Source: Rhodocyclales bacterium (GTDB lineage: Bacteria; Pseudomonadota; Gammaproteobacteria; Burkholderiales; Rhodocyclaceae). Taken from it: 64,000 nt of DNA. Numbering within the stretch: the stretch's first letter is position 1; each line of letters opens with the position of its first letter. Below, in pieces: positions 57,178-64,000 of this stretch. The position numbers were made by a program, and so were the translations under genes. Under the pieces are notes generated by a model that was not told the DNA's origin, did not search any database, and worked only from the letters and a program-made list of their open reading frames with translations. Location of the stretch: positions 124,001 through 188,000 of the forward strand of contig JACRLX010000021.1 in NCBI GenBank assembly GCA_016235165.1. Direction: 5' to 3'.

Positions 57178-58944
57178 TCACATGCTCATCGGTTGCGAAA
57201 CGCCCAGCAGGGAAAGTCCGTTCCTCAGCACCTGGCGCGTGGCCAGCGCCAGGGCAAGGCGGGCATCGCGCGTCGCCATGTCGTCGACCAGCACGCGCTC
57301 GGCGTTGTACCAGCTGTGGAAGTCCCCGGCGAGGTCCTTGAGATAGAAGGCCAGCGCATGCGGCGCGTAGTCGCGCGCGGCGGCCTGCACCAGCTCGGGG
57401 AACTCGGCCAGCCGCGCACACAGGGCGAACTCGCGCTCGTGTTGCAGGGGTGCCAGATCGGCCTGGGCCAGCGTCGACTCGTCGCCGTCCCACTGCGCCA
57501 GCACCGAACAGATGCGGGCATGGGCGTATTGCACGTAGTACACCGGGTTGTCGTTGCTTTGCGACTTGGCCAGGTCAAGGTCGAAATCCAGCGCCTGGTC
57601 GCATTTGCGCAGCATGTAGAAGAAGCGGCAGGCGTCGTTGCCGACTTCCTCGCGCAGCTGGCGCAGGGTGACGTATTCGCCGGAGCGCGTGGACATCGAA
57701 ACCTTCAGCCCGTCGCGGAACAGGCTGACGAACTGCACCAGGGTGACATCGAGCTTGCCGGCGTCGGCGCCTGACGCCGACAGCGCGCCGCGGACACGGG
57801 GGATGTAGCCGTGGTGGTCGGCACCCCAGACGTCGATCACCTTGTCGAAGCCGCGCTCGAACTTGTTCAGGTGGTAGGCGATGTCGGAGGCGAAGTAGGT
57901 GTAGATGCCGTTCTCGCGCTGCACGACGCGATCCTTCTCGTCGCCGAAGGCGGTGGACTGGAACCATTTGGCGCCGTCCTGGGTGTAGATGTGGCCGGCC
58001 TTCTCCAGCTTCTCGACGGCGCGCGCCACCATGCCTGTGTCGTAAAGGCTGCGCTCGGAGAACCAGACGTCGAAATGCACGCCGAATTCTTCCAGGTCGG
58101 CGCGGCAGTCCGCGAGCTGCTCGGACAGCACGTGGCTATGCACGTAGGACCAGTCCTCGCCGAGCAGATCCTTGCCGGCGAGGATGAAGCCGTCGAGGCG
58201 CGCCTCGATGTCGTCCGTCTCGGGAACGCAGGCCAGCACCGCCTCGGCCGGATGCACGTAGCGGTCGCCGTGGGCCTGCCTGATCTGCTCCGCCATCTCG
58301 CGCACGTAGCCGCCCTGGTAGGCATTGGGCGGGAAGGGCAGCGGCTCGGCGAAGAGTTCGAGGTAGCGCAGCCAGGCCGAGACGGCGAGGATGTCCATCT
58401 GCCGCCCGGCGTCATTGACGTAGTACTCGCGCGTCACCTCGTAGCCGGCGAAGGCCAGCAGCGAAGCCAGGCTGGCGCCGTAGGCGGCGCCGCGCCCATG
58501 GCCGACGTGCAGCGGGCCGGTGGGATTGGCGGAGACGAACTCGACCTGCAGGCGCCGCGCCATGCGACCGTTCCTCGCCGGGCCGCGACCGAAATCGCCA
58601 CCGGCGGCCAGCACGCTTGCCACCACGGCGCTGCGCGCCGCCGGCGTCAGCGTGAAATTGATGAAGCCGGCACCGGCGATCTCGACCTTGGCGACAAATG
58701 GCGAGGCGGGGAGTTCGCGTACCAGTCGCTCGGCGATCTGGCGCGGATTGGTCTTCAATTCACGTGCCAGCTGCATCGCCAGGTTGCTGGCGAAATCGCC
58801 ATGGCTGGCCTGCTTGGGGCGTTCGAGAAGAATGTCGGGAAGGCCTTGGGAAGGCGCCACGCTGGCCAGCGCGGCGCGCAACAGGCCGGCAAGGTGCTGG
58901 CGGGCGTCGAAGGCGTGTGCCGGATTTGCGCTGGGTGCGGCCAT
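57178..58944 (-). CDS. argS: arginyl-tRNA synthetase
   Basis: A 588-residue class I aminoacyl-tRNA synthetase. The HIGH motif is [13 protein letters not shown] (about residues 126-138). The KMSKS-equivalent region reads [11 protein letters not shown], a usual ArgRS variant. The N-terminal add-on domain (about 15-100) and the C-terminal anticodon-binding domain (DALRY-type, [12 protein letters not shown]) are both present. It is divergent from ubiB. Confidence 0.95.
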   Translation of the reverse strand: MAAPSANPAHAFDARQHLAGLLRAALASVAPSQGLPDILLERPKQASHGDFASNLAMQLARELKTNPRQIAERLVRELPASPFVAKVEIAGAGFINFTLTPAARSAVVASVLAAGGDFGRGPARNGRMARRLQVEFVSANPTGPLHVGHGRGAAYGASLASLLAFAGYEVTREYYVNDAGRQMDILAVSAWLRYLELFAEPLPFPPNAYQGGYVREMAEQIRQAHGDRYVHPAEAVLACVPETDDIEARLDGFILAGKDLLGEDWSYVHSHVLSEQLADCRADLEEFGVHFDVWFSERSLYDTGMVARAVEKLEKAGHIYTQDGAKWFQSTAFGDEKDRVVQRENGIYTYFASDIAYHLNKFERGFDKVIDVWGADHHGYIPRVRGALSASGADAGKLDVTLVQFVSLFRDGLKVSMSTRSGEYVTLRQLREEVGNDACRFFYMLRKCDQALDFDLDLAKSQSNDNPVYYVQYAHARICSVLAQWDGDESTLAQADLAPLQHEREFALCARLAEFPELVQAAARDYAPHALAFYLKDLAGDFHSWYNAERVLVDDMATRDARLALALATRQVLRNGLSLLGVSQPMSM

Positions 58945-59069
58945 GTCGGAATTACGCGGAGCTTTCGATGGGGCGTGAATTATACTTGCCCGCTTGCAGC
59001 CGCTGCGCCCGGCATGAGCGACGCCGGGGCCGGCCTTTCCAACATCCGCATCTTCGGCATCTCCATTCC

Positions 59070-60611
59070 GTGCGCATCTTCCGCCTGTTTCGCATCGCCC
59101 GTGTCGCCTATCGCCATGGCCTCGACCGCCTGATCCTCGACCACGAGATGGAGCAGGGCTTTGGCGCCCGCCTGCTGGGTGCGGTGCAGGGGCTGTTCTT
59201 CTGGCGCGAGCTCTCGGCGCCGCGCGCGGTAAGGCTGCGCCGGGCCCTGGAAGACCTGGGGCCGATTTTCGTCAAGTTCGGCCAGGTGCTTTCCACCCGC
59301 CGCGACCTGCTGCCGCTGGATGTCGCCGACGAACTGGCGCGCTTGCAGGACCGCGTGCCGCCCTTCCCCTCCGAACTGGCGATCGCCGAGCTGGAAAAGG
59401 CTTACGGCAAGCCGGTGGACCAGGTCTTTGCCCGCTTCGACCGCGATCCGGTGGCCTCCGCCTCGGTAGCGCAGGTGCATTTCGCCGAATTGCCGGATGG
59501 CCGCGAAGTGGCGGTGAAAATCCTGCGTCCCGGCATCCAGCCGGTGATCGAGCATGACATCGCGCTGCTCCAGGTGGCCGCCAGCCTGCTGGAAAAGCTG
59601 TGGGCGGACGGCCGGCGCCTGAAGCCGCGCGAAGTCGTGGCCGAGTTCGACAAGTACCTGCATTACGAGCTGGACCTGATGCGCGAGGCGGCCAACTGCT
59701 CGCAGTTGCGGCGCAACTTCGCCGACTCCGAGCTGCTGATGCTGCCCGAAGTGCATTGGGACTGGTGCAGCGAGAGCGTGATGGTGATGGAACGCATGCA
59801 CGGCACGCCGATCTCGCGGGTCGACGACTTGCGCGACAAGGGCGTGGATATCCCGCAGCTGGCGCGGGCGGGGGTCGAGATCTTCTTTACCCAGGTGTTT
59901 CGCGACGGCTTTTTCCATGCCGACATGCATCCGGGCAATATCTTCGTGTGCACCGAGGGTCCGCGCAAGGGGCAATACATCGCGCTCGACTTCGGCATCG
60001 TCGGCACCTTGTCCGACATCGACAAGAACTACCTGGCGCAGAATTTCCTGGCTTTCTTCCGCCGCGACTACAAGCGCGTTGCCGAGGCCCACATCGAATC
60101 CGGCTGGGCGCCGCGCGACACCCGGGTAGACGAGTTCGAGGCCGCGATTCGCGCCGTATGCGAGCCTTTCTTCGACCGGCCGCTGAAGGAAATCTCGCTC
60201 GGTCGCGTGCTGCTGCGCCTGTTCCAGACCTCGCGCCAGTTCAACGTCGAAATCCAGCCGCAACTGGTGCTGCTGCAAAAGACCCTGCTCAATGTCGAGG
60301 GCCTCGGCCGCGAGCTCGACCCCGAGCTCGACCTGTGGCAGACCGCCTTCCCCTACCTGGAACGCTGGATGAGCGAACAGCTCGGCCTGCTGGCGCTGGA
60401 AGCCAACCTCCGGCGCGAGGCTGCGCAATGGGCGCGCCTGTTGCCCACCCTGCCGCGCCTGGTGCACCAGGCGCTGACCGCCACCGCCGAACCGCCGCCC
60501 AAGCCGGAGCTGGAGAACCTCGCGGCCGAGGTGCGCGCCCTGCGCCAGATGCTCTGGCTGGCACTCGCGGTCGCAGTGTTCGCACTCGGCTTTGCCATTC
60601 ACGTCGCCTGA
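59070..60611 (+). CDS. ubiB: ubiquinone biosynthesis kinase-like protein UbiB
   Basis: A 513-residue ABC1/COQ8-family atypical kinase. The KxGQ motif is KFGQVLSTR (about 68), [12 protein letters not shown] is the Ala-rich loop, VAVKILRPG the ATP-binding strand, HADMHPGN the catalytic loop and LDFGIVG the metal motif. Two C-terminal membrane helices follow. The start codon is GTG at 59070, chosen because IFRLFRIA is the family start; the frame runs open far upstream. No Shine-Dalgarno is seen. Confidence 0.9.
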   Translation: MRIFRLFRIARVAYRHGLDRLILDHEMEQGFGARLLGAVQGLFFWRELSAPRAVRLRRALEDLGPIFVKFGQVLSTRRDLLPLDVADELARLQDRVPPFPSELAIAELEKAYGKPVDQVFARFDRDPVASASVAQVHFAELPDGREVAVKILRPGIQPVIEHDIALLQVAASLLEKLWADGRRLKPREVVAEFDKYLHYELDLMREAANCSQLRRNFADSELLMLPEVHWDWCSESVMVMERMHGTPISRVDDLRDKGVDIPQLARAGVEIFFTQVFRDGFFHADMHPGNIFVCTEGPRKGQYIALDFGIVGTLSDIDKNYLAQNFLAFFRRDYKRVAEAHIESGWAPRDTRVDEFEAAIRAVCEPFFDRPLKEISLGRVLLRLFQTSRQFNVEIQPQLVLLQKTLLNVEGLGRELDPELDLWQTAFPYLERWMSEQLGLLALEANLRREAAQWARLLPTLPRLVHQALTATAEPPPKPELENLAAEVRALRQMLWLALAVAVFALGFAIHVA

Positions 60612-60665
60612 ACCGGGGCCAGCCCGCGACGACCCCTTGTCGCGCCGGGGCTTGAATCGTTTGGC

Positions 60666-62390
60666 ATGAGCGACAGCCAGGAATCCGGCCCGATCCAGAC
60701 CGCCCTTGCCTTGCTGCGGCAGGGAAAAGTCGATCTCGCCGAGGCGGCATGCCGCACGCGCCTGGCTGCGGCGCCGCAGGACCTCGACGCCTTGCAGTTG
60801 CTGGGAGCACTGCTTGCCGCAAGGAATGAGCCGCGCGAAGCCATCGCCTGTCTCCGCATGGCGGTGGGCATTGCGCCAGGCCACGCCGGCGCGCGGGAGA
60901 CGCTGCGTTGCCTGATCGAGCAATATTCCCGGTCGCAGCTGTCGCTCGCGGCACGCTGTCGCGACGAGGGACGGCTCGACGACGCCGAAGCGATTTGCGG
61001 CGCGGTCCTGGAATTCGATCGCGCCTGTTTCGACGCGCTCTTCCTGGCGGGCACACTCGCCGCGCAGAAGAAAAACCTTGCCCGCGCGCTGGAACTTCTG
61101 CAAGAAGCCATCGACCTCCAGCCGGATCACGTCGAGGCCAACATCAACAAAGGGAAGGTATTGCAGGAACTCGGCCGTTGCGCAGCCGCCGTCGCAAGCT
61201 ATGACGCGGCAATTGCCCTGGAGGGCGGCTGCGTCGAAGCGTATTTCAGCCGGGGCATGGCGCTGGCCAGCCTCGGGCACTACGAATCCGCGCTGACCAG
61301 CTACGACGCGGCGATCGCCTTGCAGCCGGACCACGCCCAGGCCCACTCCGACCGCGGCAGGATGCTCGCGGCCCTGGCGCGATTCGATGCCGCGCTGGAA
61401 AGTTACGACCGCGCCATCGCCCTCGACCCGGAAGATGCCCAGTTCCGTGTCAACCAGGCCTTGGCCATGCTGACCCTGGGCGATCTCGCGAACGGCTGGC
61501 GGCTGCTCGAGTGGCGCTGGAAGACCGCGGCGCTGGCGCCAAGATTACGCCCTTACACCCGGCCGCTCTGGCTTGGTGCCGAGCCGCTGCAAGGCAAGAC
61601 ACTGCTCTTGCACAGCGAGCAGGGACTGGGCGACACGATACAGTTCTGCCGCTTCGCCGCCGAGGTGGCCAAACGCGGGGCGAAAGTGCTGCTGGAAGTC
61701 CCGACTCCGCTGCTCGCCCTGCTACAGGGCATCGAGGGAGTGCACGGCGTGCTGCCCTGGGGAAGCCGCCTGCCCGACTTCGACCTCCATTGCCCGCTGC
61801 TTTCGCTGCCCCTGGCGCTCGCCATCGACCTCGCCACGATACCGGCGCCGCGGGCCTATCTGCATGCCAGCCCGGGCGAAGTCGCGGCATGGGCACAGAA
61901 GCTCGGCGTCCGCTCGAAGCCCAGGGTGGGCATCGCCTGGAGCGGAAATCCGCGGCACGGCAACGACCGTGATCGCAGCATCGCGCTGGCAACCCTGTTG
62001 CAACACCTGCCGCCCGGCTGCGAGTATGTCAGCCTGCAAAAGGAGGTTCGCGCCGACGACCTGGAGGCGCTTGGCAATGACACGCGGCTGCGGCATTTCG
62101 GCGATCAACTGGAGACTTTCGCCGCGACGGCGGCCTTGTGTTCGCTGATGGATGTCGTGATCAGCGTGGATAGCAGCGTCGCCCGCCTGGCCGGGGCAAT
62201 CGGCAAACCGACCTGGATTCTGCTGCCATGCAGCCCGGACTGGCGCTGGCTGCTGAACCGGCGCGACAGCCCCTGGTATCCCTCCGTCACGCTCTATCGC
62301 CAGGGCCCGCGCCGCGAATGGCGCAGCGTGCTCGAACAGGTGCATGACGACCTGCTCAGGCTCGCGCCGGACTTATACTTCGCCACCTGA
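60666..62390 (+). CDS. TPR protein with glycosyltransferase-like C-terminus
   Basis: A 574-residue protein: about eight TPR motifs (residues 20-290; repeats of the type ALxSYDxAIALxPDxAxA) then a glycosyltransferase family 9/41-like region (about 320-570) with LLHSEQGLGDTIQF and CSLMDVVISVDSSVARLAGAIGKPTW. It resembles TPR proteins next to O-linked glycan pathways, and the target protein is unknown. It lies 54 bases after ubiB. Confidence 0.75.
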   Translation: MSDSQESGPIQTALALLRQGKVDLAEAACRTRLAAAPQDLDALQLLGALLAARNEPREAIACLRMAVGIAPGHAGARETLRCLIEQYSRSQLSLAARCRDEGRLDDAEAICGAVLEFDRACFDALFLAGTLAAQKKNLARALELLQEAIDLQPDHVEANINKGKVLQELGRCAAAVASYDAAIALEGGCVEAYFSRGMALASLGHYESALTSYDAAIALQPDHAQAHSDRGRMLAALARFDAALESYDRAIALDPEDAQFRVNQALAMLTLGDLANGWRLLEWRWKTAALAPRLRPYTRPLWLGAEPLQGKTLLLHSEQGLGDTIQFCRFAAEVAKRGAKVLLEVPTPLLALLQGIEGVHGVLPWGSRLPDFDLHCPLLSLPLALAIDLATIPAPRAYLHASPGEVAAWAQKLGVRSKPRVGIAWSGNPRHGNDRDRSIALATLLQHLPPGCEYVSLQKEVRADDLEALGNDTRLRHFGDQLETFAATAALCSLMDVVISVDSSVARLAGAIGKPTWILLPCSPDWRWLLNRRDSPWYPSVTLYRQGPRREWRSVLEQVHDDLLRLAPDLYFAT

Positions 62391-62412
62391 TCCCTGATCC
62401 CGGGTACCCGCC

Positions 62413-63900
62413 ATGCTGCTCTGGTTCGTCATCCTCTATTCGGTCGGCATCGGCCTGTTCGCCGCGACCCGGGTCCATAACGCCAAGGACTTTGCCGTCG
62501 CCGGCCGCCGCCTGCCGCTGCCGGTGGTCACCGCCACGGTATTCGCCACCTGGTTCGGCGCCGAAGCCGTGTTCGGCGTTTCGGCCACCTTCGTCAAGGA
62601 CGGCCTCGGCGGCGTGGTCGCCGACCCCTTTGGCTCCTCGATGTGCCTGATCATCGCCGGCCTGATCTTCTCGCGCTACCTCTACAAGCTCAACATCCTG
62701 ACCTTGGGCGACTTCTACCGCATGCGCTACAACCGCACGGTGGAGGTGCTGACCACCATCTGCATCGTGCTCTCGTATCTGGGCTGGGTGGCGGCGCAGA
62801 TCAAGGCCCTGGGCCTGATCTTCTACGTCGTCACCGACGGCGCCGTGTCGCAGGAAGCCGGCATGATCCTCGGTGCCGCGATCGTGCTCAGTTACACCAT
62901 CTTCGGCGGCATGTTCTCGGTGGCCATCCTCGACTTCGTGCAGATGGCGGTGTCGATGGGCGGCCTGCTGTTCATCGCCTGGACCGTGAGCGGAAAAGTC
63001 GGCGGTGGCGCCACGGCGGTAATCGGCCATGCCGCCGAAGCCGGCAAGCTGAAGTTCTTCCCCGATCCCGACCCCTGGCTGTGGCTGACCTTCCTCGGCA
63101 CCTGGATGACCATGATGCTGGGCTCGATCCCGCAGCAGGACGTGTTCCAGCGCGTGACCTCGGCGAAAAGCGCCACTATCGCGCTGTGGGGCTCGGTGCT
63201 TGGCGCCTCGATCTATTTCTGCTTCACCTTCGTGCCCATGTTCATCGCCTACTCGGCGACGCTGATCGATCCGGGCATGTTCGGCGAACTGCTGCAAAAA
63301 GACAGCCAGCTGGTGCTGCCGACCCTGGTGTTGCAGCACACCCCGGTGTTCGCCCAGGTGCTGTTCTTCGGCGCCGTGCTCTCGGCGATCATGAGCTGCT
63401 CCTCGGCGACGCTGCTGGCGCCCTCGGTCACCTTCGCCGAAAACGTGGTCAGGGGCTTCTACCCCGACATGGGCGACAAGACCTTCCTGCGCGTGATGCG
63501 CGGCTGCCTGGTCGGCTTCGCCTGCATGGTGCTGGTGGTGGCGCTGAAGTCCGAGGCCTCGATCTTCAAGATGGTGGAAAACGCCTACAAGGTCACCCTG
63601 GCCGAAGCCTTCGTGCCGCTCGCCGCCGGCATATTCTGGCGGCGCGCGACGACGCAGGGCGCGCTGGCGGCGATTTTCGGCGGCCTGCTGTCCTGGGTGA
63701 TGATCGAGGTGCTGATCGGCGAGGCCAGCCCGGTGCCGCCGCAACTCATCGGACTTGGCGTCTCCCTGCTCGGCATGCTGGCCGGATCGCTGCTGCCGCA
63801 GTGGGTGGGCCATCACCAGCCGGGGCAGGATCCGCACGCGATCCTGCATCACCATGCCGCCGCGCAGACCCACCACGCGGAGCCGGAGCATAGACACTGA
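62413..63900 (+). CDS. sodium:solute symporter with His-rich tail
   Basis: A 495-residue sodium/solute symporter family protein with about 12-13 helices; GRRLPLPVVTATVFATWFG is typical of the first transmembrane segments. The last 33 residues are unusually His-rich (clusters such as HHQPGQDPH, HHHAAAQTHH) and cytoplasmic or periplasmic, which suggests metal binding or a regulatory tail. Substrate unknown; closest in layout to proline/pantothenate-type transporters. Confidence 0.75.
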   Translation: MLLWFVILYSVGIGLFAATRVHNAKDFAVAGRRLPLPVVTATVFATWFGAEAVFGVSATFVKDGLGGVVADPFGSSMCLIIAGLIFSRYLYKLNILTLGDFYRMRYNRTVEVLTTICIVLSYLGWVAAQIKALGLIFYVVTDGAVSQEAGMILGAAIVLSYTIFGGMFSVAILDFVQMAVSMGGLLFIAWTVSGKVGGGATAVIGHAAEAGKLKFFPDPDPWLWLTFLGTWMTMMLGSIPQQDVFQRVTSAKSATIALWGSVLGASIYFCFTFVPMFIAYSATLIDPGMFGELLQKDSQLVLPTLVLQHTPVFAQVLFFGAVLSAIMSCSSATLLAPSVTFAENVVRGFYPDMGDKTFLRVMRGCLVGFACMVLVVALKSEASIFKMVENAYKVTLAEAFVPLAAGIFWRRATTQGALAAIFGGLLSWVMIEVLIGEASPVPPQLIGLGVSLLGMLAGSLLPQWVGHHQPGQDPHAILHHHAAAQTHHAEPEHRH

Positions 63901-64000
63901 CGCCCATGGCTTCGGTGACCACCCTCGCAATCATGAAATGCCCGCACCCTTGCCCAGCCATGGGCGAGCAAACTCGACCCGCCCCCCCTTCGCCCCCCTC

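Noticed and set aside
60612-60665. GC-rich stem between ubiB and the TPR gene
   Set aside because: Pairing needs a four-base bulge and no T-run follows, so a terminator is not supported.
58980-61346. Minus-strand frame of 788 aa opposite ubiB
   Set aside because: Antisense shadow of ubiB and the TPR gene; no domain.
63938-64000. ATG-led frame open to the window end (MPAPLPSHG...)
   Set aside because: Only 21 codons visible, no Shine-Dalgarno, Pro-rich; cannot be judged.

Overview
The window is GC-rich, gene-dense chromosomal DNA of a betaproteobacterium, most likely from the Rhodocyclales/Sterolibacteriaceae side. This is inferred from the gene set (nirBD, maeB with a fused phosphotransacetylase-like domain, torF-glnK-amtB beside ubiK and comM, ubiB, argS beside a SPOR protein) and not from a marker gene. 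I saw no rRNA, tRNA, CRISPR array or insertion sequence. About 55 genes lie on both strands, many with 4-base ATGA overlaps.

Layout. 1-9400: end of a SPOR protein, a small unknown gene, uvrD overlapped by an enol-lactonase-like hydrolase, an HD-GYP phosphodiesterase, a non-canonical SDR, a class V aminotransferase, a Wzx-like flippase, a zinc-ribbon membrane protein and an orphan ParA ATPase. 9441-12256: nirBD (NADH nitrite reductase) on the minus strand, with a perfect FNR-type palindrome about 200 bases upstream. 12730-22231: maeB, a HEPN/MNT toxin-antitoxin module whose HEPN gene is frameshifted, a quinone oxidoreductase, a hemerythrin-like protein, a second orphan ParA, dnaE and a WbuC-type cupin. 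22338-27470: two tandem exported caspase-family proteins, the second with a recently duplicated C-terminal domain, then a hotdog thioesterase.

28103-32987 is the most unusual region. Five overlapping minus-strand genes encode a CHASE2/adenylate-cyclase-like membrane protein, an MlaE-type permease, a protein resembling an MlaF ATPase that has lost the ATPase motifs, an MCE/MlaD protein and a helical lipoprotein. The cyclase domain also lacks a metal-binding Asp and the catalytic Asn. It looks like an MCE lipid-transport operon in which both nucleotide-handling proteins have become pseudoenzymes.

33151-35937: torF-glnK-amtB (porin, PII protein, ammonium channel), preceded by a -24/-12 sigma-54 promoter and an NtrC palindrome and followed by a strong terminator, i.e. 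a nitrogen-controlled unit. 36184-45427: ubiK, comM, a hybrid histidine kinase, a patatin-like lipoprotein, an MBL-fold hydrolase and an EF-hand membrane protein. 45424-51332: a nucleotidyltransferase with a small partner, a Cys-rich protein, a PatZ-type acetyltransferase, an MFS transporter and a LysR regulator. 51519-55633: a WrbA-like flavoprotein, a pirin gene with an internal deletion and a DUF3857/transglutaminase protein split by an in-frame TGA. 55653-63900: an SDR, a possible 23-residue lipoprotein, a SPOR protein, argS, ubiB, a TPR glycosyltransferase and a sodium:solute symporter with a His-rich tail.

At least six copies of a roughly 27-base dispersed repeat (GAAAGTCGGCGC ... ACGGCGATT) sit in intergenic gaps or at gene ends.
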